From: Vicinamibacterales bacterium
GTDB taxonomy: Bacteria; Acidobacteriota; Vicinamibacteria; Vicinamibacterales; UBA2999
DNA: 50,594 nucleotides
NCBI GenBank assembly: GCA_030680175.1
Contig: JAUXWO010000061.1
Coordinates: 1-50,594 of the forward strand
Reading direction: 5' to 3'
Shown here piece after piece: positions 1 to 8,690 of the stretch. Position 1 is the first letter of the stretch, and each line of letters opens with the position of its first letter. A model generated the notes under the pieces. It was not told where the DNA came from, made no database searches, and saw only the letters and a program-made list of their open reading frames with translations. The translations under genes and the position numbers were made by a program.

Positions 1-593
1 TCGAGCAGGCGGTCGCCAACGCGATCTCCAACGCCAAGCGCAACGGGATCAACAACGCGAAGTTCTTCGCCGGCGACGTGCGCCTGGCGCTCCCCGCCGG
101 CGAAGAGCACGAGCGGGAGGCCCTCGTCGCGCTCGTGCGCGCGGCGCGCGACGAGATCGCCGCGCGCGCCGGGGTCACCGCGCCCCCGGTGCTGACGCTG
201 ACGTTCCATCCGAGCGTCGATGCCTTCGGCCGCGCGACGGGGCAGCCGTGGTGGGTGTCGGCGTCGACACGCGGCGCCCGCATCGACCTGCTCCCGCTGG
301 CGCTGCTGCGGCAGCAGGGCCAGGTCGAGCGCACGATCCGGCACGAGGTGGCGCACGCGCTCGTCGACGGCGCGCTCACGGGCAAGCCGCTCTGGGTCCG
401 GGAAGGCGCCGCGATCCACTTCGCCGATCCCGCATCCTCGAACGCCGAGCGGCCGCCCCGCGTGGATTGCCCGTCGGATCTCGAGATCACGCGCCCTGTC
501 TCAGCCGGCGCGCAGCGCGACGCCTACGGCCGCGCCGCGCAGTGCTTCGAGCGCCAGCTGGCGGAGGGGCGGAGTTGGCGGGAGGTACGGTAG
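1..593 (+). CDS. Partial gene: gluzincin-like (peptidase MA-type) C-terminal domain behind an RNA-methyltransferase-like stretch
   Basis: The frame is open from the window edge to TAG at 591-593, so the start lies outside. The last ~170 residues look like a degenerate zinc-peptidase (peptidase MA-like) domain. IRHEVAHALVDG resembles an HExxH helix with Val in place of the second residue of the exact motif context, followed by PLWVREGAAIHFAD, where the Glu is a candidate third ligand. The first 25 residues in the same frame (EQAVANAISNAKRNG, then FFAGDV) instead match the SAM-binding region of TrmA/RlmD-type m5U RNA methyltransferases. The two parts meet near position 78, where a GTG could also serve as a start. 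It may be a natural fusion, a deletion product or an assembly chimera at a contig edge. It converges on pilT with a 47-nt gap. The peptidase-like assignment is moderate and the methyltransferase piece is only a motif match. Confidence 0.55.
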   Translation, partial: EQAVANAISNAKRNGINNAKFFAGDVRLALPAGEEHEREALVALVRAARDEIAARAGVTAPPVLTLTFHPSVDAFGRATGQPWWVSASTRGARIDLLPLALLRQQGQVERTIRHEVAHALVDGALTGKPLWVREGAAIHFADPASSNAERPPRVDCPSDLEITRPVSAGAQRDAYGRAAQCFERQLAEGRSWREVR

Positions 594-641
594 GCGACCG
601 AGAGCCGATCGCTGATCGCGGCGTTCGCCGAAGGCGAACGC
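594..641. terminator. Convergent gap with perfect hairpin and short heptamer repeat
   Basis: The gap between the two convergent stop codons holds a perfect 9-bp stem (GCGTTCGCC, loop GAA, GGCGAACGC) at 621-641, whose last base touches the pilT stop codon. There is no T-run, so a bidirectional rho-independent terminator is only likely. The bases before it (596-615) are a short GATCGCT-type heptamer repeat identical at 19 of 20 positions to the sequence just after the msrQ stop. Confidence 0.5.
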
Positions 642-1780
642 TACACTCCCTGCGCTCGGAGTGCGCCTTCCAGTTCGTCGGGGTGGCCGGCGCGCATCAT
701 CGCCTCCGCGCGTGCGATGGCGCCGTCCACGACCAGCCGCGCCAGCGAATCCTCCATCGTCAGCGATCCCTGCTTGCGCGTCATCGTGATTTCCTGGTGC
801 AGGTGCTGCAGGGTGTTGCGGCGGATGTGCTGGCGCGCGCCGTAGCTCACAACCAGGATCTCGGCGGCCGGCACACGGCCGCCGTCGGGGCGCGGGATGA
901 GCGCCTGCGTCACGACTGCGGCGAGCGCCAGGGCCAGCTCCTGACGGATCGTGTTCTGCCGCTCGTTCGGAAACGAGTCGCAGACGCGCGCGACCGTCGC
1001 CGCGACGTCGGTCGTGTGCAGGCTGCTGAAGACGAGGTGGCCGGTTTCGGCGGCGGCCAGCGCAATCCGCATCGACTCGGCATCGCGCATCTCGCCGATC
1101 ACCAGCACGTCGGGCGCCTGCCGGACGGCGGAGCGGAGCGCGGTCGGAAAGTCCGGCGCGTCGATGCCGATCTCCACCTGCTCGATGACGCTGCGCGCGT
1201 GCGTGTGCTCGTACTCGATCGGGTCCTCGACTGTGATCACGTGCCTGGCATCACGCTGGTTCACCTCCTCGACGAGGGCCGCGAGGGTGGTGGTCTTGCC
1301 CGAGCCCGTCGGGCCGCCGACCAGGACCAGCCCCCGTGGCAGCCGCGAGAGGGCCTCGATCTCCGGCGGGAGCTGCAGATCAGCCAGTCGTGGCACGCGC
1401 ACGGGCAGCACGCGGATGGCTGCGGCCGCACGCCCGCGCTCGCGATGCAGGTTCACGCGGAAGCGTCCGAGCTGCGGCAGGCGCAGCGATGCGTCGGCCA
1501 CGCCGGACTGGAGGAACTGCTGCCGCGCGTGCGGCGGCAGGAGCGGGAGGACGGCGTCTTCGATGTCGGTCCCGTCGAGCACATCGCCCGGGAGCCGCGT
1601 GACGGCGCCATCGATGCGCACCGCCGGCGGGCTGCCGGCCACGAGCAGCAGGTCGCTGCCGTGGCGCTCGACCACGGTGGCGAGGAGGGCCTCGACGGGA
1701 ACCGCGCCCTCGACGAGCCCGCCGCCGGTCGAGGCGTGCAGCTCGTTGATCAGCGCGTCGATGTCATCGCGGTCGTTCAT
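641..1780 (-). CDS. pilT: PilT-family twitching motility ATPase
   Basis: This 379-residue hexameric secretion-type ATPase of the PilT/PilU branch normally powers retraction of type IV pili at the inner membrane. The N-terminal PilT fold is recognisable (ALLATVVERHGSDLLLVAG). Walker A is GPTGSGKTTT, with the Lys near residue 162. It is followed by the Asp-box region ITVEDPIEYEH, the Walker B region DVLVIGEMRD and the His box GHLVFSSLHTTD. The length is normal for the family. The ATG at 1780 is chosen because it overlaps the stop of the upstream gene (ATGA), implying translational coupling. It is the last gene of the DUF1175/alpha-2-macroglobulin operon, an unusual place for pilT, since no other pilus gene is in the window. 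A PilZ protein lies at the far end (47.6 kb), but no link is shown. Confidence 0.9.
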   Translation of the reverse strand: MNDRDDIDALINELHASTGGGLVEGAVPVEALLATVVERHGSDLLLVAGSPPAVRIDGAVTRLPGDVLDGTDIEDAVLPLLPPHARQQFLQSGVADASLRLPQLGRFRVNLHRERGRAAAAIRVLPVRVPRLADLQLPPEIEALSRLPRGLVLVGGPTGSGKTTTLAALVEEVNQRDARHVITVEDPIEYEHTHARSVIEQVEIGIDAPDFPTALRSAVRQAPDVLVIGEMRDAESMRIALAAAETGHLVFSSLHTTDVAATVARVCDSFPNERQNTIRQELALALAAVVTQALIPRPDGGRVPAAEILVVSYGARQHIRRNTLQHLHQEITMTRKQGSLTMEDSLARLVVDGAIARAEAMMRAGHPDELEGALRAQGV

Positions 1781-2508
1781 GCGCCCCTTTGCCGCGTCAG
1801 CGTGCGAGTGACCGTGCCGCAGACCAGGGCGAGGCCGATGGCGGCGACCAGGCCCACCAGCATCAGACGCGCGCCAACGATGGCTGGCTCGACCCAGGTG
1901 GAAGGGAGCCCGGTCAGGGGGCGGGTCGCGAACTGCCAGGGCAGCGCGACGAGCAGGACCATCCAGAGCGTGGCCAGCGCCAGCACCCGCGGGGCGAGGA
2001 CACGACCGAGGCCCGATGGCCCGATGAGCCCGCGTACGCCGGCCTCGAGCCATCCCGCGAACAGGCCGAGCGCGACGACCGGCGTGAGCACCCACTGCAC
2101 CCAGAATGTCACCGCCCGGATGCCGCGGAAGACGGGGGCGATGTCGGCCCAGTTGAAGGTGGCGATGAACCATGCCGCGATCTCGCCGCTCCGCGCCACC
2201 GTCCAGGCCGCGCCGCGCGCGGCCGCCCACCAGACGAGGGCGCCGATGAGCAGCGTGGCCACAAAGGCCGGCAGCGCATGGAGGCCGTCGACGACGGTCG
2301 ACGGCAGGCCCCGTGGTCCGGTCCACGCCCGAAGCGCCCCCGTGGCGCTGATGCTCGCCACGGCGAGCATCGCGACGACGAGCATCGCCGAGGCCGCGAG
2401 CATCGAGAGGTTCGACTCGGGGGTGTACAGGAACGTCCAGTACAACCCCGCGATCAGCACGGCGCCGGCGATGAGCCAGACGACGCTGGCGGCGAGGGGG
2501 CGGGTCAC
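1777..2508 (-). CDS. Hypothetical polytopic membrane protein
   Basis: This 243-residue protein has about six hydrophobic segments. The first two are near the N-terminus (ASVVWLIAGAVLIAGLYW, then AASAMLVVAMLAVASI), further segments lie around FVATLLIGALVWWAA and WVLTPVVALGLFAGW, and the last is near LMLVGLVAAIGLALVCG. No family is recognised. The GTG start at 2508 is preceded by GGAGG at good spacing and overlaps the TGA of the alpha-2-macroglobulin gene (GTGA). Its own TGA overlaps the pilT ATG. Overlaps on both sides argue that it is made together with the macroglobulin and PilT, possibly as an inner-membrane partner. That role is inference. Confidence 0.75.
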   Translation of the reverse strand: MTRPLAASVVWLIAGAVLIAGLYWTFLYTPESNLSMLAASAMLVVAMLAVASISATGALRAWTGPRGLPSTVVDGLHALPAFVATLLIGALVWWAAARGAAWTVARSGEIAAWFIATFNWADIAPVFRGIRAVTFWVQWVLTPVVALGLFAGWLEAGVRGLIGPSGLGRVLAPRVLALATLWMVLLVALPWQFATRPLTGLPSTWVEPAIVGARLMLVGLVAAIGLALVCGTVTRTLTRQRGA

Positions 2509-5500
2509 TGGCGTCCTCCGGTCACCGGCACGGTCAAGGTGAGCGGCTCCGACGAGGCCGTGACGTCCGGGACGTACATCGGCGCGATCTGTGCCGGCCG
2601 CGCGCGGAAGGTGCCGGCGGAGGTGACGCGGACGAGGTAGCGGTACTCGTAGCGCCCCTCGGTGAAGTCCTCCTGGAAGAAGACCGTCTGCTGATCGCGG
2701 TATTCGACGCGCGATCCCCACGACCACACGCCCGGCGTCTCGAGCGGGTAGGCCGTGTCGTCCTGCACCGCCTCGACGCCGGCCGGCAGCGGATCCTCGA
2801 GGACCAGATAGCGCCAGTCGCGCGCACCGGCGGCGACGAGGCGGACGCTCAGGATGTCGCCGGTGTTCGCCGTGCCCGTGAACGGCGTCTCGCGATAGAC
2901 GATCCGGCCCTCCACGCGCACGGGCACGAGGCGCGCGTACTGGCGGCTGAGCGCCAGCTCCCGCGTGCCGGTCCGTGCCGCGGCGCCGCGTGTGTCGTAG
3001 TACTCGGCGGTGGCCGACCAGTAGAGCGCGCCGCCACCGCGCTTGGTGATCGTGATGTCGTTGGCGCCGGACCGCGCCGGGATCGTCAGCATCAGCGGGT
3101 CGGCGGCCGCGAGGCTGGCGGCGGTGAACGCGCGGGTGCCGGCCGCCACGCCGTTGACGCGCACGTCGACGCTGAACGGCGACGGGAACTCGCCGCGCGC
3201 GCGCATGTACTCGAGCAGGCCGTAGATCGCCATGGCCGTCTGCTTGGTGCTGCCCCAGGCGCCGCCGCGGCGGTTGAGCAGCAGCCACCGGACGGCGCGC
3301 TCCATCAGCGCGCTGCCCGGGTCGCGATGGACGAGGGCCTGGACGGCGAACGCCGTCGCCTCCACGCTCGTATCCACCGCGTCGAAGAGGAGCGGGTCGT
3401 CCGCGACGGACCACCACGCCAGATCGCCGCGCGTCTCGGCCTCGTCCGCCAGGCGCCGCGCGAGCGCGTCCCCGCGCGAGTCGTCCGCGGCATCGAGCGA
3501 CAGCAGCAGCAGCGCGCGTCCGTACGCGCTCATGCGCTCGCGCGCGTTCCACAGCTCGTCGAGCGCCGCGCCGTGGTCGTACGTGCCGTTCCGCCCGTCG
3601 GCGTACCACGCCAGCGTCGTCTCCTCGCCGAGCGCCCGGCCCATCACCCACACCATGTAGGCCTTCAGGTCGGGCACGGCGCGCGGATACTCGGCGTGGA
3701 GCATGGCGAGCGCACGGGCGCCGTTCTCCACGCGCCAATTCTCGATCCGGTAACCGGCCCGCCGCGCCTCGAGCAGGCCGTGGATGGCGTAGGCCGTCAT
3801 GAAGGGATGCGTGGCGTCCGCCTTCCACCAGCCCCAGCCGCCCGCATCCTGCTGGTGGTCGTAGAGCCGCCGCAGCCCCTCGGAGACCTGGCGGTCGAGC
3901 GTCCCGAGCCGCTCGGTGGGCAGCAGCTTCAGGTCCGTCAGTGTCCGCGTCACGAGGACGTTCGGCAGGAAGCTCGAGAGCGTCTGCTCCGTGCAGCCGT
4001 AGGGATAGGTCGTGAGGAAGTCGAGCGCGCCGAGCAGCGACCCGGCCATCGACGGGGCGAGCGCCACGCGCAGCACGCGTGAGGCCTCGTTCGACGAGGC
4101 CGGCACGTCGATCGTGCGCGCGGCCTCGCCCTCGCCCGTGATCGACCCGGCGACACCGGCCTCGCGGCGCAGGCCGTACGGCAGCACCGGGAACGACAGC
4201 CGCAGGGCATCGCTCCCCGGCCTCGTGCGCGCCGTGGCGGTCACGCTCGCCTGGCCGACGGCCGTGGCGGAGACACGCCAGTCGTCGCGCCGCTCGCCGC
4301 CGGAGGCCACCACGCCCTCGGTGGGCGTCGCGTTCTCGAGCCCCGCGAGCCCCTCGGCAGTCAGCGCGACGGTCGCGGCGAGCGCGTCGGGACGGTAGTT
4401 GTGCACGATGGTGGGCAGCACCGCCTCGTCGCCCTCGGTCAGGAACCGGGGCGTGACGACGCGGACGATCAGGTCCTTGGTGGTCGTGGTGCGCGCGACG
4501 GCCACGCCGGCGTGCGTGTCGACGGTGACCGCCCGCGCCGTGAGCCGCCACGTCGTCAGGGCATCGGGATAGCGCACGCTGATGCGTCCTTCACCGTTGG
4601 CGTCGGTCACGAGATCGGCGACCCAGTGGATGGCGTCGGGGAAGTCCTCCCGCACGCGCGGTTGTGCCGGCGGATCGCCCTTGAAGTCGGCGAGCGAGAA
4701 CGGCCGCCGCCCACGACGCGCCAGCTGCAGCTCCTCACGGCCCGAGTAGCCGATGAAGTAGTAGTAACGCGAGAAGGACGTGCCGACGCGGCTGTATTCG
4801 CGGCGATGGAAGACGCGCACCGGGTCCGGCGTGTCGTCGGCCTTCACGCCGTACACCGCCTCGTCGATCACGGCGAGGCTCACCTGCGCGCGCACGGGCG
4901 CGCCCGAGGCGTCCGTCACCTGCACGAGGAAGCGGCCGGGTTCCTGCGGGCGGGCCACCGCCTGCTCCGGCGTCACCGTGATCGTCAGCGTCCGGTCGAC
5001 GGGCGGCACGACGAGCCGGCGTTCTGCCTGGTGCAGCCGTCCGTCGCGCAGGTAGGTCACGTGGACGTAGATGTCGCCGACATCGCCAGCGTCGATCGGC
5101 ACCTCGATGGCGTCGGCCGCCGCCGGCCGCATCAGCCGGTACCACGAGACGTGCTGGCCCTCCTTGCTGACGAGCACCGGCCCGGTGATCGTCTCGCCGC
5201 GCACCATCAGCCGGGCGGTGTCGCCCGGCGTGTACGTGCGCTTGTCGGCGAGCAGCTCGAGGTAGCGGTCGCCCTCAGCGGCGGTGTCCGTGGCGCCGGG
5301 CACCCAGAGCCACGCCTGCGCGGTGACGTCGCGATCGCCGGCGCGGGCCGTCGTGGTGACGCGATAGGTCCCCGGCTGAGGCGGCACGGCGATCGGGGCC
5401 GTCGCCTGTCCCGTGGTGTCGGTCGCCGCCGTGGACTCGCCCGCGGGCGTGGCCTGCGGATCACCGTAGTAGCCGTTCGGGTACGTGATGCGCTCGACGA

Positions 5501-7196
5501 CGACGCGGAGGGGCACGTTCGGGCGCGGCTCGCCGGCGTAGTCGACCGCGCGGACGAAGGCGCGCGCCTGGCCGCCGGCGCGGAACACGTACCGATCGAG
5601 GTCGGTGACCAGAAGGAAGTCCGCGTAGGTGGCGTGCGCGACGGCCTGGCCCGACACCTCGCGCCGGCTGGCGTCGGTCACCTGCGCCTCGATGCGCATG
5701 GAGTAGTCGCGGCCCTGCGTGTCCACTGCCGCCGGCATGCGGATCTCGGCGCGGCCCTGTGCGTCGAGGCGCAGGGTGCCCTCGAGCCGCTGCTCGCCGC
5801 CATACCAGAACGTGCTCTCGCCGCCGTCGAAGCCGTCGCTCCATCGGAACGGCGAGTAGTAGGGCTGCTGATTGACGACCCACCGCACCTGCGCGTGGGC
5901 GACCGGCTGCCCGAAGAAGTACCGGGCCTCGATCGTGGCAACGACCTCCGTGCCCTGGCGCACGAACCGGGACGCGGGCGTCACGCGGACGTCGTACTCC
6001 GGCTTTCGGTACTCCTGCACCTCGAACGCGCCGGTCGCCTGCTCGTCGCCCGCGTTGATGCGCACGGCGTAGTAGCCAAGCGCGGCCGACGAGGGAATCG
6101 GCACGTCGGCCGACACCGCGCCGAATTCATCCACCCGCGCCTGCCGCCGCAGCAGCACCTTGTCGTTCGGGTCGCTGACGACGATCTCGGCCTCCGGCCG
6201 GCCGAAGGGCTGGATCGCGTCGCGCTCGCGCCACCGCAGGACGCCCTTCAGGTGGACCGTATGGCCGGGACGGTAGATCGGCTTGTCGGTGTAGACGAAG
6301 GCGACGAGCTGGCGTGCGGGCTGCTCGAAATACCACGCCCCCGGGTCCGTGGCGGCCACCTGCTCGCCGCAGCGCACGAGGCCGAGCACCGTGCCGCGGG
6401 TCTCGCCGCCAAGCGCGGCTTCGTAGAGCCCGTCCTCGGACGTGCGGCCTTCCATCAGCGTCCGCTGCGACTCGATGACCTGGGTCTCGCAGTCCGCCTG
6501 CGGCTCGCCCGTGTAGCGATCCGCGGCGAACATCACGATCTGTCCGGGCGCCACCTTCGTCACCACCCCGAGGTCCGAGACGATCACGACGGTGTAGGCC
6601 TTCAGCAGTCCGTTCACGGCCTCGACGACGTAGACGCCGGCGGTGGTGACGTCGAGCGGGATGCGGCGCATCTCGGCATCGCGGTAGTCAGGCAGAAGCT
6701 CGCGCCAGGAGGTGACGAGCTGGTCCGGGTTGAGGAGCGGGACCTGCGCGAAGGTGTTCACCTGCAGCGTCATGCGCTGCGAGACCTGCCGCTCCTCCTG
6801 CTGGTCGCGGCGCGCGACCCGGTACGCGCGGCTCACCTGGCCGCGGAAGAACGCGCGGATCGTCCGTCGCTGCCCGGCCTTCCACTCGGCGATGCGCTCG
6901 AGCGTACTGCGCTCCTGCGGCACCTGCGGCGCGTCGCTGCCGAGCTGATGCGGGTCGCGCAGCGACTGGAAGAAGGCGAGGGGATCGCGCACGCGGTAGA
7001 CGCGGAAGTCGAGCGAGGTGATGCGACGGAACGTCAGATAGAACGCCGGCCGCTCGCGCGTGGTGAAGACCTCGCCGCTCGACAGCGAAAACGCCGGCCG
7101 CGCATCCTCGACCGGCTGCGCGGCAGCCGGGGCGGCGAGCGTCGCGAGCGCGACGACGAGCCACCCGATCGATGGGGCGCAGGGACGGCGGATCAT
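2505..7196 (-). CDS. Bacterial alpha-2-macroglobulin (YfaS/MagD-like) with intact thioester
   Basis: This 1563-residue exported protein starts with a signal peptide (LVVALATLAAPAAAQ) and has no lipobox Cys, so a soluble periplasmic form is likely rather than the usual lipoprotein. After an N-terminal region come macroglobulin beta-domains (DKPIYRPGHTVHLKGVLRW is typical of MG1/MG2-type repeats), the A2M region around DAIHWVADLVTDANGEGRIS, and the thioester motif YGCTEQT with Cys near residue 1068. The alpha-alpha toroid of the complement-like domain follows (GGWGWWKADATHPFMTAY). Such proteins trap host or rival proteases that cleave their bait region. E. coli YfaS lacks the thioester, whereas here it is complete. 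The ATG at 7196 overlaps the TGA of the DUF1175 gene, and the yfaT-yfaS pairing is as in enterobacteria. Confidence 0.93.
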   Translation of the reverse strand: MIRRPCAPSIGWLVVALATLAAPAAAQPVEDARPAFSLSSGEVFTTRERPAFYLTFRRITSLDFRVYRVRDPLAFFQSLRDPHQLGSDAPQVPQERSTLERIAEWKAGQRRTIRAFFRGQVSRAYRVARRDQQEERQVSQRMTLQVNTFAQVPLLNPDQLVTSWRELLPDYRDAEMRRIPLDVTTAGVYVVEAVNGLLKAYTVVIVSDLGVVTKVAPGQIVMFAADRYTGEPQADCETQVIESQRTLMEGRTSEDGLYEAALGGETRGTVLGLVRCGEQVAATDPGAWYFEQPARQLVAFVYTDKPIYRPGHTVHLKGVLRWRERDAIQPFGRPEAEIVVSDPNDKVLLRRQARVDEFGAVSADVPIPSSAALGYYAVRINAGDEQATGAFEVQEYRKPEYDVRVTPASRFVRQGTEVVATIEARYFFGQPVAHAQVRWVVNQQPYYSPFRWSDGFDGGESTFWYGGEQRLEGTLRLDAQGRAEIRMPAAVDTQGRDYSMRIEAQVTDASRREVSGQAVAHATYADFLLVTDLDRYVFRAGGQARAFVRAVDYAGEPRPNVPLRVVVERITYPNGYYGDPQATPAGESTAATDTTGQATAPIAVPPQPGTYRVTTTARAGDRDVTAQAWLWVPGATDTAAEGDRYLELLADKRTYTPGDTARLMVRGETITGPVLVSKEGQHVSWYRLMRPAAADAIEVPIDAGDVGDIYVHVTYLRDGRLHQAERRLVVPPVDRTLTITVTPEQAVARPQEPGRFLVQVTDASGAPVRAQVSLAVIDEAVYGVKADDTPDPVRVFHRREYSRVGTSFSRYYYFIGYSGREELQLARRGRRPFSLADFKGDPPAQPRVREDFPDAIHWVADLVTDANGEGRISVRYPDALTTWRLTARAVTVDTHAGVAVARTTTTKDLIVRVVTPRFLTEGDEAVLPTIVHNYRPDALAATVALTAEGLAGLENATPTEGVVASGGERRDDWRVSATAVGQASVTATARTRPGSDALRLSFPVLPYGLRREAGVAGSITGEGEAARTIDVPASSNEASRVLRVALAPSMAGSLLGALDFLTTYPYGCTEQTLSSFLPNVLVTRTLTDLKLLPTERLGTLDRQVSEGLRRLYDHQQDAGGWGWWKADATHPFMTAYAIHGLLEARRAGYRIENWRVENGARALAMLHAEYPRAVPDLKAYMVWVMGRALGEETTLAWYADGRNGTYDHGAALDELWNARERMSAYGRALLLLSLDAADDSRGDALARRLADEAETRGDLAWWSVADDPLLFDAVDTSVEATAFAVQALVHRDPGSALMERAVRWLLLNRRGGAWGSTKQTAMAIYGLLEYMRARGEFPSPFSVDVRVNGVAAGTRAFTAASLAAADPLMLTIPARSGANDITITKRGGGALYWSATAEYYDTRGAAARTGTRELALSRQYARLVPVRVEGRIVYRETPFTGTANTGDILSVRLVAAGARDWRYLVLEDPLPAGVEAVQDDTAYPLETPGVWSWGSRVEYRDQQTVFFQEDFTEGRYEYRYLVRVTSAGTFRARPAQIAPMYVPDVTASSEPLTLTVPVTGGRQ

Positions 7197-7894
7197 CGGA
7201 GGGCGTCCAGGCGGAACACGCCGACGAACTGCGGGTTGGTGGCGTGCGGCCGCCAGCGCGGCGCCGGATGCGCGGCGAGGTCGGCCAGCCGGACCTTGCG
7301 CACCTCGCCGGGATCCCCGTCGCCCGGGCCGGTGTGATAGACGACCCAGTCGGCGGCGTCGCGATCGAAGGTGGACGGGCCGACGAACACCATCAGGTGG
7401 TCGGGTTGTTGCTGCTGCGGCTGGTGGAAGTAGAGCAGGTCGCCGGGCCGCAGCGCGGCGGCGTCGCGCCCGAGCCGCCGGGCGTTGAGCTGGATCAGCG
7501 TGCGCGCGTCGGCGAACTCGGCATAGGCCACGGCAGGTGGGGCGGCGATGCGGAAGAGCGGCCAGCCGCCGGCGGTGGCCTGCGGCGCGCTGCGCACGTC
7601 GGGATAGCGGGGCGTGACCGGCAGGCCGACGCGGCGGGCCCATTCGGGGGTGTGTGCGCGGAGCGCCTCGCGGAAGGCGAACCGAACAAGCGCCGCGCAG
7701 TCGATCACCTCCGGCGCCGCGCGCTCGAACTGCACGTCCGCCAGAAACGTGAACCAGGCGCGGAAGGCCTCGCGGTCCGTCTGGTCGGCCAGCCGGACTT
7801 GCGCGAGCGGCGAGGCGGTAAATGACAGGGCACACAGAAGGACGCCACCGAGGACGCGGAGGGCAGGGGGGCAGCGTCGGGAGTGTGTGGTCAC
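7193..7894 (-). CDS. DUF1175 family protein (YfaT-like), likely periplasmic
   Basis: This 233-residue protein has an N-terminal signal sequence (LGGVLLCALSFTASPLAQ) and matches DUF1175, the family encoded beside YfaS-type alpha-2-macroglobulins. EVIDCAALVRFAFREA (Cys66), RPGDLLYFHQP and PDHLMVFVG (His166) fall in the order and spacing of the Cys/His core of NlpC/P60 papain-fold amidases, with His187 as a possible third residue. A peptidoglycan or peptide amidase role is therefore inferred, not established. The GTG start at 7894 is used because it precedes the signal peptide. A TATACT -10 box lies 24-29 nt upstream at 7918-7923, just next to a heptamer array. It is the first gene of the four-gene coupled operon ending with pilT. 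Confidence 0.85.
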   Translation of the reverse strand: MTTHSRRCPPALRVLGGVLLCALSFTASPLAQVRLADQTDREAFRAWFTFLADVQFERAAPEVIDCAALVRFAFREALRAHTPEWARRVGLPVTPRYPDVRSAPQATAGGWPLFRIAAPPAVAYAEFADARTLIQLNARRLGRDAAALRPGDLLYFHQPQQQQPDHLMVFVGPSTFDRDAADWVVYHTGPGDGDPGEVRKVRLADLAAHPAPRWRPHATNPQFVGVFRLDALR

Positions 7895-7917
7895 GAAGCC
7901 TCGTGGGTACCGAGGCC

Positions 7918-7963
7918 AGTATAGTCAATTCGCGATTCGCGATTCGCCGTTCGCTGTTCGCTG
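7918..7963 (-). promoter_or_regulatory. Predicted -10 box of the macroglobulin operon beside a heptamer array
   Basis: On the minus strand TATACT at 7923-7918 is followed by about 24 nt to the GTG of the DUF1175 gene. The expected -35 position falls inside a short run of GCGAATC/GCGAACA-type heptamers (about 7928-7963) and has no TTGACA match. The remaining gap up to 8027 shows no other feature. Confidence 0.4.
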
Positions 7964-8027
7964 AACCAGGGCAGGCGGACACCCCGCCCTTTCCCGCCAG
8001 CGCGGGCCATAGTACCGTGAACGCCCG

Positions 8028-8690
8028 ATGACCACAGAGGATGAAGCCCGCCTGCTGGCCCTGCTGTCGCACGAGCTGCGCGCGCCGGCGGGCGTGGTGT
8101 CCGGCTACCTGAAGTTGCTCGCGCGCGAGGCGGGCCTCACCGAGCGGCAGCAGACGCTGGTGCAGCAGGCGATGGGGGCCAGCGAGAAGCTCCACGGCGT
8201 GCTCGCGGACCTGCGCGACCTGCTGCGATGCCACGAGGGCGCCCTCCCTCTGGAGCGACGGGCCGTGCCGCTCGAACAGCTCGCGGCCGAGGTGGCGGCC
8301 GCCGCGGCCACGGGCCCCGAGGCGCCTTCGCCCCGCGTCGGGACCCTGCCCAACGTCGTGCTGCAGGTGGACCGCGCCCGGCTGACCGCCGCACTGTCCG
8401 CGATCGTGCGCGCCGCCGGCCGTCCGCTCGGCGCGGCGGCCGTCGTGCACCTGACCGGCACGCTCGACGAGACCCCGGCCGTGCGGCTGCTCATTGCCCC
8501 GGACGGCGCCGGCCAGGACGATGCGCCGGTGGCCGCCCTTGATGAGTCACGCGGGGGCCAGGGTCTGACCCTCCCCCTGGCGCGCGCCATCATCCATGCA
8601 CACGCCGGCACGGTGACCGAGCAGCCCCAGCAGGCGGGTGCCGCTCGCTTCACGGTCGTGCTGCCGCAGGGGCCACACGGTGAACGCTGA
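8028..8690 (+). CDS. Minimal histidine kinase-like protein, degenerate ATPase domain
   Basis: This 220-residue soluble protein begins directly with a HisKA dimerisation helix (LLALLSHELRAPAGVVSGY, candidate His about 15 residues in) and has no sensor or membrane segment. The HATPase part is weak. The position of the N-box reads ALSAIVRAAG without the usual Asn residues, and the G1 region is only APDGAG, although GQGLTLPLARAIIHAHAGTV keeps a G2-like GxGL. It could be a cytoplasmic phosphotransfer protein or an inactive kinase. No response regulator is adjacent. It is divergent from the macroglobulin operon with a ~130-nt gap. No strong ribosome binding site is visible before the ATG. Confidence 0.75.
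   Translation: MTTEDEARLLALLSHELRAPAGVVSGYLKLLAREAGLTERQQTLVQQAMGASEKLHGVLADLRDLLRCHEGALPLERRAVPLEQLAAEVAAAAATGPEAPSPRVGTLPNVVLQVDRARLTAALSAIVRAAGRPLGAAAVVHLTGTLDETPAVRLLIAPDGAGQDDAPVAALDESRGGQGLTLPLARAIIHAHAGTVTEQPQQAGAARFTVVLPQGPHGER

Noticed and set aside
248-2542. 764-codon plus-strand frame over pilT and the membrane protein
   Set aside because: It overlaps three real genes on both strands and shows no motif.
4401-7337. 978-codon plus-strand frame opposite the macroglobulin gene
   Set aside because: It is antisense to a convincing gene; its His/Arg/Gly-rich translation matches no family and is the usual shadow of GC-rich codons.
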